Shown here: positions 50,084 to 58,692 of the stretch, in pieces
How the letters are laid out: each line of letters starts with the position of its first letter
Numbering within the stretch: position 1 is the stretch's first letter
NCBI GenBank assembly: GCA_030247855.1
Contig: JAPDRN010000133.1
Span: forward strand, 24,574 to 88,573
From: Knufia peltigerae
Lineage: Eukaryota; Ascomycota; Eurotiomycetes; Chaetothyriales; Trichomeriaceae
Length of the DNA stretch: 64,000 nt
Reading direction: 5' to 3'
Position numbers and translations under genes: made by a program
Notes under the pieces: model-generated
The model's database searches: none
Told to the model about the DNA's origin: nothing
The model's input: the letters and a program-made list of their open reading frames with translations, nothing else

Positions 50084-51672
50084 TGAAGCGCATCGCCGAT
50101 CCGGAAACCCGCCGTCGTCTGCTGCGCCTGGCCTGGCAGGGGACCGGAGCGGCGATCGCACTGGCGGCCATGCCCGGCATAGCCGCCACCGGTCCGCGGC
50201 CGCGACTGGGGCGCGATCCGTTCACCCTCGGCATCGCCGCGGGTGATCCGGATCCGCAGGGTGCGGTGCTGTGGACGCGTCTTGCACCGGACCCCCTCAA
50301 CGGCGGTGGCATGCCGTCGCGCGCGATCCCGGTGCGCTGGTTCATTGCCGAAGATCCGGCGATGCGACGGCTGGTGCAGCGTGGCGTGGCGGCGGCCGTG
50401 CCGGAGTTGGCCCATTCGGTGCACGTGGAAGTGACCGGCCTGCGTCCAGGGCGCGATTACTACTATCGATTCGCCTGCGACGGTGGCGAGGAGAGTCCGG
50501 TCGGGCATTTCCGCACCGCGCCGATGCCGGATGCGCAGCTGCAGCAGCTGCGGCTGGCGTTGTGCACCTGCCAGGCCTGGAACAGCGGCTACTACCCGGT
50601 ACTGGCGGATATCGCCCGCAGCGATGTCGATCTGGTGCTGCATGCCGGTGATTACCTGTACGAATACAGCCCGCTGCAGAACGCGCGTGGCAGCACGCTG
50701 GATGCACAGCGCTTCAGCGGTGAAACGCTCAGCCTGGAGCGTTATCGCGACCAGTACGCGCTGTACAAGCTCGACCCGGACCTGCAGGCCGCGCACGCCG
50801 CGCACGCCTTCGCGGTGATCTGGGACGACCACGAAGTGCAGAACGACTATTCCGGCATCCATCCGGAAAAGAGCGACGTACCGACCGAGGACTTCATCGT
50901 TCGCCGCGCCGCTGCGTATCGCGCGTTCTACGAACACCTGCCGATGCGTAGCACGCCGGCCGGCAACGGTGGCCTGCGCGTGCACCGCCGCCTGCGCTAC
51001 GGCGACCTGGCCCAGCTGACGCTGCTGGATTGCCGTCAGTTCCGTCCGGCCAATCCCTGTGGCGTCGGCGAATCGCCACGCTGTGAAGCGGCGCTGGATC
51101 CGCGCATGAGCATGCTCGGCGTGGGGCAGGAGGCCTGGTTCGCGCAGTCGATGGCGGCCGCGGCGGGAACACGCTGGAACGTGGTGGTGCAGCAGCTGCT
51201 GATGGCGCAGTTGCGGTTGGAGCAGGGCACGCCGCGCGAACGCTTCTGGAACGATGCCTGGGATGGCTACCCGGCCGCCCGCAAGCGCCTGCTGCAGGCG
51301 ATGCAGGCCGGGGGGCAGGGCAACGCCATCGTGCTGGGCGGCGACTGGCACTCCACGTTCGTCAATGACCTGAAGCTGGATTTCGATGCCGCGGACGCGC
51401 CGGTGATCGCCACCGAGTTCATCGCCCCGGCGATCAGCAGCGGTGGCGATGACACGCCGTATGGCCCGTACTACGGCCCGTCGATCCCGCAGAATCCGCA
51501 CATCCGCTATTTCGATGGCGACCGGCGTGGCTGGTGGAAGCTGCAGTTGAACCGGCAGACCGTGGACGCGGAACTGCGCTTCGCCGACAGCGTGCTGCGG
51601 CGTGATGCAGAAGTTCGCACTGCCGCGCGCTTCCAGGTGAGCCACGGTCGCCCTGGGGCCGTGCCGGTGTAA
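50083..51672 (+). CDS. phoD: PhoD-family alkaline phosphatase, Tat-exported
   Basis: A 529-aa phosphodiesterase/phosphomonoesterase of the PhoD family (Fe3+/Ca2+ metal site). The N-terminus has a twin-arginine signal (ETRRRLLRLAWQGTGAA), fitting export of a folded metalloenzyme. Family landmarks: TLGIAAGDPDPQGAVLWTRL, VLHAGDYLYEY, WDDHEVQNDY, and VLGGDWHSTFVNDL. Such enzymes release phosphate from nucleic acids, teichoic acid or phospholipids. Together with the TonB receptor upstream and a PhoB-like site this suggests phosphate starvation control. Symbol given for family, not confirmed function. Confidence 0.93.
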   Translation: MKRIADPETRRRLLRLAWQGTGAAIALAAMPGIAATGPRPRLGRDPFTLGIAAGDPDPQGAVLWTRLAPDPLNGGGMPSRAIPVRWFIAEDPAMRRLVQRGVAAAVPELAHSVHVEVTGLRPGRDYYYRFACDGGEESPVGHFRTAPMPDAQLQQLRLALCTCQAWNSGYYPVLADIARSDVDLVLHAGDYLYEYSPLQNARGSTLDAQRFSGETLSLERYRDQYALYKLDPDLQAAHAAHAFAVIWDDHEVQNDYSGIHPEKSDVPTEDFIVRRAAAYRAFYEHLPMRSTPAGNGGLRVHRRLRYGDLAQLTLLDCRQFRPANPCGVGESPRCEAALDPRMSMLGVGQEAWFAQSMAAAAGTRWNVVVQQLLMAQLRLEQGTPRERFWNDAWDGYPAARKRLLQAMQAGGQGNAIVLGGDWHSTFVNDLKLDFDAADAPVIATEFIAPAISSGGDDTPYGPYYGPSIPQNPHIRYFDGDRRGWWKLQLNRQTVDAELRFADSVLRRDAEVRTAARFQVSHGRPGAVPV

Positions 51673-51697
51673 TGGCGGGTGCGGACCTCCTCGGTGG

Positions 51698-51753
51698 GTG
51701 CGGACCTTGGTCCGCACACCCATGCAACCCGCCGGGCATGGCCCGGCGCTACC
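51698..51753. repeat. Two SMAG-type palindromes
   Basis: GTGCGGACC-tt-GGTCCGCAC at 51698-51717 and GCCGGGC-atg-GCCCGGC plus GCTACC at 51731-51753. Confidence 0.78.
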
Positions 51754-51883
51754 GGGCAGACGCAGGGCGCAGATCGAACGGTTTCATCGCCCCCAGCCGG
51801 GTTTCGTCGCAAACCGTTTGCCCGGGCCGGGGCAGGGCGCCAAGGTGACGACAGGCGGCGGGGTGCCGCCGAGGGAGCCTGTG

Positions 51884-52102
51884 ATGAAGACCTTGTTCGC
51901 GCTCGGTGTGTGGTGCCTGCTGTTCGTGCTGTGCTGGCCGTTGGCGATCCTGGCGCTGGTGGCCTGGCCGTTCGTGTGGCTGCTGAGCCTGCCCTTCCGC
52001 CTGGTCGGCATCACGTTCTCGGCGCTGTTCGCCTTCCTGCGCGCGCTGTTCATGCTGCCGGCACGCCTGCTGGGCGGTGGCCGCGGCGCGGTGACGGCAT
52101 GA
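51884..52102 (+). CDS. Small membrane protein, 72 aa
   Basis: A very hydrophobic 72-residue protein: one helix at about 4-33 (LFALGVWCLLFVLCWPLAI), a Pro break, then a second amphipathic stretch (FRLVGITFSALFAFLRALF) and a short basic tail. GAGGGAG precedes the ATG at 51884 (GTG 51881 is an in-frame alternative). Its stop overlaps the next start (ATGA), giving strong support for a real, coupled gene pair. Family not recognised. Confidence 0.78.
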   Translation: MKTLFALGVWCLLFVLCWPLAILALVAWPFVWLLSLPFRLVGITFSALFAFLRALFMLPARLLGGGRGAVTA

Positions 52103-52359
52103 GGCCGCTCGCCATCGCGACGCTGTCGCTGCTGATGGTGGCGCCGGCTTTGGCCAAGCAACCGCCGTCGGCCTACCTTGAGCGTCAGCACGCTGCAGAC
52201 ACGTCGGAAATCAAAACGACCGACAAGGACGCCGGCAAGGAAAGCTGCCGGGTGGTGAAGGAATGGAAGGTGGGTGAGGTGATCGCCCAGCACCGGGTCT
52301 GTGACGATCCGCCGAAGCCAAACACTACGGACCGGGAGCGCACACCGCCGCGGCGTTGA
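52099..52359 (+). CDS. Small exported protein, 86 aa, hypothetical
   Basis: An 86-aa protein with a signal peptide (LAIATLSLLMVAPALAK, cut about residue 19) and a soluble remainder containing two cysteines (ESCRVVKEWK, HRVCDDPP), probably a disulfide. No known domain was recognised. It is translated with the upstream membrane protein (overlapping start and stop), so the two may work together in the envelope. Confidence 0.78.
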   Translation: MRPLAIATLSLLMVAPALAKQPPSAYLERQHAADTSEIKTTDKDAGKESCRVVKEWKVGEVIAQHRVCDDPPKPNTTDRERTPPRR

Positions 52360-52421
52360 TGCGCGACCCGCGATGTGGCCAGGCAGTCCCGGTGTGCGGC
52401 AGGACCCGGACGACGGACGAA

Positions 52422-52658
52422 TCAGCCCGATGGCGGTCGCGCGATGGCCAACGACCGGACCAGCTCTTCGCCGGTAGCGGCGATTTCGAAATCCACGCCG
52501 TTGAAGGTTACCGAATTGCCGTTTGCCAGCGCATACGTCGGCAGGCCTTCGACCAGGCTTGTGCCGGGAAGAATCGTTGCGTCGAAGTGCGGCCAGAACT
52601 TGAATACCAACACTCTTCGGCCATCTTCGCCGCGGGTCTCGATTCGTTCGTTTTCCAT
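52422..52658 (-). CDS. Hypothetical small protein, 78 aa
   Basis: A 78-aa soluble protein with no signal or membrane segment. GGAG lies seven bases before the ATG at 52658, better than a GTG 12 nt upstream. Recognisable composition: basic/aromatic start (GRRVLVFKFWPHFD) and a beta-like middle (TYALANGNSVTFNGVDFEI). It is convergent with the small exported protein gene. I do not recognise a family; coding quality by codon choice is moderate. Confidence 0.6.
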   Translation of the reverse strand: MENERIETRGEDGRRVLVFKFWPHFDATILPGTSLVEGLPTYALANGNSVTFNGVDFEIAATGEELVRSLAIARPPSG

Positions 52659-52865
52659 GGAGATCTCCACTGTCTGAGCAGCCCCACGAGCAGGTGCGGG
52701 AGCACCACCTGTCGCGCATCCGTGGCTTGGCGATGCAACGCGACCTCAGGGCTGAGCCTACAGCACTGGAGGTCGACGCCCGTGTGAGGGCGAGGGTGAC
52801 ACCGCTTGCCTGCCACGCGCCGAGTGCCAATGGGCTCCGCCCTTGTGCTGCAGTCATCGTGCAAC

Positions 52866-52891
52866 AAAAAACCCCGCCGAGGCGGGGTTTT
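52866..52891 (-). terminator. Rho-independent terminator of lpd (sucAB-lpd operon)
   Basis: A 10-bp stem AAAACCCCGC-cgag-GCGGGGTTTT preceded on the plus strand by AAAAAA, giving a U tract to the minus-strand operon. Confidence 0.92.
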
Positions 52892-52903
52892 CAGCATCCG
52901 GGG

Positions 52904-52925
52904 ATGCCAGCCAGCGGCCGGCACC
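52904..52925. repeat. REP half-unit, TGCCGGCC class (partial)
   Basis: ATGCCAGCCAGCGGCCGGCA, a single shortened unit between the terminator and the lpd stop. Confidence 0.55.
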
Positions 52926-52935
52926 ATCAGATGGA

Positions 52936-54372
52936 TCAGTTCGCCTTGTGGATCGCGCGCTTGCTCACGGCCATTGCCGCGTCGTGCACCACTTCCGACA
53001 GCGAGGGGTGGGCGTGGCAGATGCGCGCCAGGTCGTCGGCCGAACCGCTGAACTCCATGGTCAGCACGCCTTCGTGCACCAGCTCGGACACGTTGGCGCC
53101 GACCAGGTGCATGCCCAGGATGCGATCGGTTTCGGCGTGGGCCAGAACCTTCACGAAGCCTGCCGGCTCGATCATCGCCACGGCACGGCCGTTGGCGGCG
53201 AACGGGAAGCTGCCGGCCTTGTACGGGATGCCCTCGGCCTTCAGCTGCTGCTCGGTCTTGCCGACCCAGGCCAGCTCCGGCTCGGTGTAGATGACCCACG
53301 GAATGGTGTCGAAGTTGACGTGGCCCGGCAGGCCGGCGATCAGTTCGGCAACCGCGATGCCTTCCTCGAAGCCCTTGTGCGCCAGCATCGGGCCGCGCAC
53401 GCAGTCACCGACCGCCCAGACGCCGTTGACGCCGGTGTGGCAGTGCGCGTCGACTTCGATCTGGCCACGCTCGTTGATCTTGACGCCGGTACCTTCGGCC
53501 AGCAGGCCCTTGGTGGCGGCGCGACGGCCGACGGCCACCAGCAGCTTGTCCACCACCAGCGACTTCTCGCCTTCGGCGTCGGTGTAGGTCAGGGCGACTT
53601 CCTTCTTCTTGCCCTTGCCGGTCACCTCGGCCTTGGAGACCTTGGCACCCAGGCGGATGTCCAGGCCCTGCTTCTTGAATTCCTTGGCGGCGGTCTTGGC
53701 CACTTCGGTATCAGCCGCCGCCAGGAAGTCCGGCAGCGCTTCCAGGATGGTCACTTCCGAACCCAGGCGCTTCCACACGCTGCCCAGTTCCAGGCCGATC
53801 ACACCGGCGCCGATCACCGCCAGGCGCGCCGGCACTTCGGTGAAGTCCAGGCCGCCGACGTTGTCGACGATGGTCTCGCCGTCGAACTTGGCGAACGGCA
53901 GTTCGATCGAATCCGAACCGGCGGCGATGATGACGTTGGTGCCCTTCAGCTCGACGACCGAACCGTCATGCTGGGTGACCTTGACCACGTTGCCCGGCTG
54001 CAGTTCGCCGAAGCCGTAATAGGCGGCGACCTTGTTGGCCTTGAACAGCATGGCGATGCCGCCGGTGAACTGCTTGACGATCTTGTCCTTGCGGCCAACC
54101 ATCGCTTCGACGTCCATCTTGGCATCCTTGAAGCTGATGCCGTGGTCGCCAAAGATGTGGCCCATGTTCCAGAACTGGCGCGAGGAATCCAGCAGCGCCT
54201 TGGACGGGATGCAGCCTACGCGCAGGCAGGTGCCACCCAGGGCCGGCTTGCCGTCCTTGCCCAGCGCTGCGTCGATGCAGGCGGTCTTCAGGCCAAGCTG
54301 GGCTGCGCGGATGGCAGCGTGGTAACCGGCCGGGCCGGCACCGATGACGACGACGTCGAATTGTTCAGCCAT
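52936..54372 (-). CDS. lpd: Dihydrolipoyl dehydrogenase (E3)
   Basis: FAD disulfide oxidoreductase that reoxidises dihydrolipoyl groups of 2-oxoacid dehydrogenase complexes; 478 aa. FAD motif VVIGAGPAGYHAAI at the start, redox pair in GGTCLRVGCIPSKALL, NAD motif VIGAGVIGLELGSVW, and the C-terminal His/Glu in CHAHPSLSEVVHD. It is the last gene of sucA-sucB-lpd and is followed by a terminator. A hairpin in the 63-nt gap to sucB may influence its expression or stability. Confidence 0.98.
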   Translation of the reverse strand: MAEQFDVVVIGAGPAGYHAAIRAAQLGLKTACIDAALGKDGKPALGGTCLRVGCIPSKALLDSSRQFWNMGHIFGDHGISFKDAKMDVEAMVGRKDKIVKQFTGGIAMLFKANKVAAYYGFGELQPGNVVKVTQHDGSVVELKGTNVIIAAGSDSIELPFAKFDGETIVDNVGGLDFTEVPARLAVIGAGVIGLELGSVWKRLGSEVTILEALPDFLAAADTEVAKTAAKEFKKQGLDIRLGAKVSKAEVTGKGKKKEVALTYTDAEGEKSLVVDKLLVAVGRRAATKGLLAEGTGVKINERGQIEVDAHCHTGVNGVWAVGDCVRGPMLAHKGFEEGIAVAELIAGLPGHVNFDTIPWVIYTEPELAWVGKTEQQLKAEGIPYKAGSFPFAANGRAVAMIEPAGFVKVLAHAETDRILGMHLVGANVSELVHEGVLTMEFSGSADDLARICHAHPSLSEVVHDAAMAVSKRAIHKAN

Positions 54373-54400
54373 TGAAATAGTCCTTGTTGCATTACCAGAA

Positions 54401-54424
54401 CCCCTCCGCGCAGGCGCGGAGGGG
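54401..54424 (-). promoter_or_regulatory. Intercistronic hairpin between sucB and lpd
   Basis: A 10-bp stem CCCCTCCGCG-cagg-CGCGGAGGGG in the sucB-lpd gap with no U tract after it, so not a terminator. Probably an mRNA stabiliser or attenuator. Confidence 0.6.
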
Positions 54425-54435
54425 CGGGAGGTCTC

Positions 54436-55635
54436 TTACAGGCCGAACAGCATGCGGCCCGGGTTTTCCAGCTGGTTCTTGATGTCCACCAGGAACTGCA
54501 CCGAGTCCTTGCCGTCGATGATGCGGTGATCGTAGGACAGCGCCAGGTACATCATCGGCGCGATCACGACCTGGCCGTTCTGGGCGATCGGGCGCTCCTT
54601 GATGGCATGCATGCCGAGGATGGCGCTCTGCGGCGGGTTGATGATCGGGGTCGACAGCAGCGAACCGAAGGTGCCGCCGTTGGTCACGGTGAAGGTGCCG
54701 CCCTGCAGTTCTTCCAGGCTCAGCTTGCCGTCACGGGCCTTCTTGGCGTAGTCGGCGATGGTCTTTTCGATGTCGGCGAACGACATGCGCTCGACGTTGC
54801 GCAGCACCGGCGTGACCAGGCCCTTCTCGGTCGACACGGCGATCGAGATGTCCGAGTAGCCGTGGTAGATGATGTCTTCGCCGTCGATCGAGGCATTGAC
54901 CAACGGGAAGCGCTGCAGCGCGTTGGCGGCGGCCTTCACGAAGAAGCTCATGAAGCCGAGCTTGATGCCGTGTGCCTTGACGAACTCGTCCTGCAGTTCC
55001 TTGCGCGCCGCCGAGACCTTGGACAGGTCGACTTCGTTGAAGGTGGTCAGCATGGCGGTGGAGTTCTTCGACTCCATCAGGCGCTCGGCGATGCGCTTGC
55101 GGATGCGGGTCATCGGCACGCGTTCTTCCGGACGTGCGCCACCGGCCTTGCCGGCGCCGCCGTTGCGGGCGAAGTTGACGATGTCTTCCTTGGTGACGGC
55201 GCCACGACGGCCGGTGCCATCGACGTCGGCCGGGTTCACGCCTTCGGTGATGGCGGTGAAGCGGGCGCCCGGCGGCAGTGCGTCGGCAGCCGACTTGGCA
55301 GCCGGGGCCGGAGCAGCGGCAGCGGCGGGAGCAGCAGCGGCCGGAGCGGCCTCAGCCTTCTTCTCTTCGGCAGCCGGTGCCGGTGCAGCAGCCACGGCGC
55401 CTTCTTCGATGATCGCCACGACCTGGCTGGAAGTGACGGTGTCGCCTTCCTTGAACTTGATTTCCTTGATCACGCCATCGACCGGCGACGGCACTTCCAG
55501 GACGACCTTGTCGGTTTCCAGGTCAAGCAGGTTTTCGTCGCGCTTGACGGCGTCGCCCACCTTCTTGTGCCAGGTGGCGATGGTGCCGTCGGCGACGGAT
55601 TCGGGCAGTACCGGGGCTTTGACTTCGGTGGCCAT
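54436..55635 (-). CDS. sucB: Dihydrolipoyllysine-residue succinyltransferase (E2)
   Basis: E2 core of 2-oxoglutarate dehydrogenase; 399 aa. Lipoyl domain with DLETDKVVLEVPSPVDG (lipoyl Lys), an Ala/Pro-rich hinge (PAPAAEEKKAEAAPAAA), peripheral subunit-binding domain (GVNPADVDGTGRRGAVTKED), and catalytic acyltransferase ending with YLALSYDHRIIDGKDS (catalytic His and Asp). Only one lipoyl domain, as usual for SucB. It lies 39 nt after sucA. Confidence 0.98.
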   Translation of the reverse strand: MATEVKAPVLPESVADGTIATWHKKVGDAVKRDENLLDLETDKVVLEVPSPVDGVIKEIKFKEGDTVTSSQVVAIIEEGAVAAAPAPAAEEKKAEAAPAAAAPAAAAAPAPAAKSAADALPPGARFTAITEGVNPADVDGTGRRGAVTKEDIVNFARNGGAGKAGGARPEERVPMTRIRKRIAERLMESKNSTAMLTTFNEVDLSKVSAARKELQDEFVKAHGIKLGFMSFFVKAAANALQRFPLVNASIDGEDIIYHGYSDISIAVSTEKGLVTPVLRNVERMSFADIEKTIADYAKKARDGKLSLEELQGGTFTVTNGGTFGSLLSTPIINPPQSAILGMHAIKERPIAQNGQVVIAPMMYLALSYDHRIIDGKDSVQFLVDIKNQLENPGRMLFGL

Positions 55636-55674
55636 GCGGGAGCTTCCTGGTTTGTCTTCTAAATAGGGGGAGAG

Positions 55675-58506
55675 TTATTCAGCGAACGAGTCGTTGAACG
55701 GGTTGACCAGTGCATCGGCGACCAGCTGCTGCTGTTCGCGGACGTGGTCAGCCATGTGACCGGCAGCCGGCGAAGCCGAACGTGCGCGACCGGCGTAGTG
55801 CAGGCTCTGGCCATCGGCCAGGCAGAACTGCAGGTGGTGGCGGATCTGGTACCACGCGCCCTGGTTCTGCGGTTCTTCCTGCGTCCACACCACGTCGGTG
55901 GCCTTGCCGTACTTCTTCAGTTCGGCAGCCAGCAGCGCACGCGGGAACGGATACAGCTGCTCCACGCGGATGATCGCCACGTCGTCCTGGCCACGCTTGG
56001 TCTGGTCTTCCAGCAGGTCGTAGTAGACCTTGCCCGAGCACAGCACCACGCGCTTGACCTTCTTGGCATCTGCATTGGCATCGCCGATCAGGTGCTGGAA
56101 CTCGCCATTGGCCAGCTCGTCCAGGGTCGACACGGCCAGCTTGTGGCGCAGCAGCGACTTGGGCGACATCACCACCAGCGGCTTGCGGGTGGTCAGGTGC
56201 TGCTGGCGCCGCAGCATGTGGAAGGCCTGCGCCGGGGTCGACGGCACCACCACCAGCATGTTCTCCAGCGCGCACAGCTGCAGGAAGCGCTCCAGGCGCG
56301 CCGAGCTGTGTTCCGGGCCCTGACCTTCATAACCGTGCGGCAGCAGCAGGGTCAGGCCGGAAATGCGGCCCCACTTTGCTTCGCCGGCAGCGATGAACTG
56401 ATCGATCACCACCTGGGCGCCGTTGGCGAAGTCGCCGAACTGGCCTTCCCAGATGCACAGGGTGTTCGGATCGGTAGTCGAGAAACCGTACTCGTAGGCC
56501 ATCACGGCTTCTTCGCTGAGCAGCGAATCGATGATGGTGGCCTTCTCCGGCGAATCCACCAGCTGCCGCAGCGGCAGGTAGTAGTTGTCGGTATTCTGGT
56601 CGTGCAGGATCGCGTGGCGGTGGGTGAACGTACCGCGGCCGACGTCCTGGCCGACCAGGCGCAGGGCACTGCCTTCGTCCAGCAGGGTGGCGTAGGCCAG
56701 GTTCTCGGCAAAGCCCCAGTCGCCCGGGATCTCGCCAGCGGCCATCCTGCGACGGTCGTCGTACACCTTGGACACGCGCGAGTGCAGCTGCACTTCTTCG
56801 GGCACGGTGTTGATCAGCTTGGCCAGTGCCAGCAGCTTGTCCTTGTCGACCTTGGTCGACACCGGATCGGACAGCTTGCCTTCCAGCAGCTTGGGCCAAT
56901 CAACGAACAGCGGGCTGGTCGGCGGGGTCTTCTCGACCTTGGCCAGCTCGGTGGTCACTTCACCGGCATCGAGCTTCTCGCGGTACGCATCGACCATCGC
57001 CTTGCCGGCACCGGCGGCGATCACGCCCGCCTTTTCCAGCTGCTCGGCGTACATCTCGCGGGTGGTGGCGTGCTTGCGGATCACCTGGTACATCAGCGGC
57101 TGGGTGATCGCCGGCTCGTCGGCCTCGTTGTGGCCCCAACGGCGGTAGCACATCAGGTCGATGACCACGTCCTTGGCGAACTTCTGGCGGAACTCGAAGG
57201 CCAGCTGCGCGGCGAACACCACCGCTTCCGGATCATCGCCGTTCACGTGCAGCACCGGTGCGGCGATCATCTTCGCCACGTCGGTGGCATAGCGCGTGGA
57301 GCGCGTGTCCAGCGGATTGGAGGTGGTGAAGCCGACCTGGTTGTTGACCACGATGTGCACGGTGCCGCCCACGGCGAAGCCGCGGGCCTGCGACATCTGG
57401 AACAGCTCCATGACCACGCCCTGGCCGGAGAAGGCCGCGTCGCCGTGGATCAGGATCGGCATCACCTGCTTGCGCGCGGTGTCCTTGCGGCGCTCCTGGC
57501 GCGAACGCACGGAACCGGCAACCACCGGGTCGGCGATTTCCAGGTGCGACGGGTTGAACGCCAGTGCCAGGTGCACCGGGCCACCCTCGGTGGCCACGTC
57601 GGCGGAGAAGCCCATGTGGTACTTCACGTCGCCCGCCGAGGCGTGCTCGTCGTGCTCGAACTTGCCTTCGAACTCGTCGAACAGCTTGCGCGGGTTCTTG
57701 CCGAGGGTGTTGACCAGCACGTTCAGGCGGCCACGATGGGCCATGCCGACCACCACGTCCTTGACGCCATCCTTGCCGGCGCTGCGGATGATGGTGTCCA
57801 TCATCGGGATCAGCGAGTCGCCGCCTTCCAGCGAGAAGCGCTTCTGGCCGACGTACTTGGTGTGCAGGTAGCGCTCGAGGCCTTCGGCGGCGGTCAGGCG
57901 CTCCAGCGTACGGCGCTGGGTGTCAGCGTCCAGCTGGTAGTTGCCACCGGCCAGTTCCAGCTTCTTGTAGATCCACTGGCGCTGCTCGACCTCGGAGATG
58001 TGCATGAACTCCGCACCGATCGAGCCGGTGTAGGTCGCCTTCAGGCGCGCCAGCAGGTCACGCAGCTTCATGCGCGGCTGACCACCCACGCCGCCGGTGC
58101 TGAACTCGCTGTTGAGGTCAGCATCGGACAGGTTGTGGAAGGGCAGGCCGAGGTCCGGGGTGTTGACCGGAGCGGCCAGGCCCAGCGGGTCCAAGCGGGC
58201 GTCCAGATGACCACGCGAACGGTAGGCGGTGATCAGGCGACCGACATTGCGCTCGCGCTCATCGCCTGCACCGGTGCCGGTGCCTGCTTTCAGCGCATCC
58301 TTGGCCGCGTCCGCGATATGGGAAATGACGGCCGAGTGCGGAATGTCGCCTGCTTCGCGGCCCTTGAAGCCGTCGAAGTAGGTTTTCCATTTGGGATCGA
58401 CACTATCCGGGGAGACCAGGTACTGCTCGTACAGGTCCTCGACATAGGAGGCGTTGCCGCCGGCGAGTTGCGAAGATTGCGCAAACTGCTTCAGTTGATT
58501 GTCCAC
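55675..58506 (-). CDS. sucA: 2-oxoglutarate dehydrogenase E1
   Basis: ThDP-dependent decarboxylase of the TCA cycle; 943 aa, normal length. ThDP-binding region GDAAFSGQGVVMELFQM with NNQVGFTTSNP, the active-site His in GMAHRGRLNVLVN, and the C-terminal WTQEEPQNQGAWYQI. First gene of the operon, likely promoter in the 186-nt gap upstream. Confidence 0.98.
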   Translation of the reverse strand: MDNQLKQFAQSSQLAGGNASYVEDLYEQYLVSPDSVDPKWKTYFDGFKGREAGDIPHSAVISHIADAAKDALKAGTGTGAGDERERNVGRLITAYRSRGHLDARLDPLGLAAPVNTPDLGLPFHNLSDADLNSEFSTGGVGGQPRMKLRDLLARLKATYTGSIGAEFMHISEVEQRQWIYKKLELAGGNYQLDADTQRRTLERLTAAEGLERYLHTKYVGQKRFSLEGGDSLIPMMDTIIRSAGKDGVKDVVVGMAHRGRLNVLVNTLGKNPRKLFDEFEGKFEHDEHASAGDVKYHMGFSADVATEGGPVHLALAFNPSHLEIADPVVAGSVRSRQERRKDTARKQVMPILIHGDAAFSGQGVVMELFQMSQARGFAVGGTVHIVVNNQVGFTTSNPLDTRSTRYATDVAKMIAAPVLHVNGDDPEAVVFAAQLAFEFRQKFAKDVVIDLMCYRRWGHNEADEPAITQPLMYQVIRKHATTREMYAEQLEKAGVIAAGAGKAMVDAYREKLDAGEVTTELAKVEKTPPTSPLFVDWPKLLEGKLSDPVSTKVDKDKLLALAKLINTVPEEVQLHSRVSKVYDDRRRMAAGEIPGDWGFAENLAYATLLDEGSALRLVGQDVGRGTFTHRHAILHDQNTDNYYLPLRQLVDSPEKATIIDSLLSEEAVMAYEYGFSTTDPNTLCIWEGQFGDFANGAQVVIDQFIAAGEAKWGRISGLTLLLPHGYEGQGPEHSSARLERFLQLCALENMLVVVPSTPAQAFHMLRRQQHLTTRKPLVVMSPKSLLRHKLAVSTLDELANGEFQHLIGDANADAKKVKRVVLCSGKVYYDLLEDQTKRGQDDVAIIRVEQLYPFPRALLAAELKKYGKATDVVWTQEEPQNQGAWYQIRHHLQFCLADGQSLHYAGRARSASPAAGHMADHVREQQQLVADALVNPFNDSFAE

Positions 58507-58564
58507 GATGGAGGGTGCTGATTCGCTTTGTGGGGTATGGCTTCAGAAGGACCCGGCACGAAGA

Positions 58565-58592
58565 TGAATAGCCATGCACGGGCGCGTTCAAA
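58565..58592 (-). promoter_or_regulatory. Weak candidate promoter for sucA-sucB-lpd
   Basis: On the minus strand TTTGAA (58587-58592), 16 nt, TATTCA (58565-58570), giving a leader of about 50 nt. Match to sigma-70 is fair only. Confidence 0.3.
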
Positions 58593-58692
58593 CGGCCAAA
58601 TTGTACCCCCATCCGGACACGAAGGGGCAGCGACGAGGGCATCGGGCGTCCCCCGGTGTCGGTCCCAGACAGGTTGAGCGCACCGGTCGCGG

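Noticed and set aside
55744..58521. A 925-codon plus-strand open frame over sucA
   Set aside because: Shadow frame; sucA is intact on the minus strand with all motifs.
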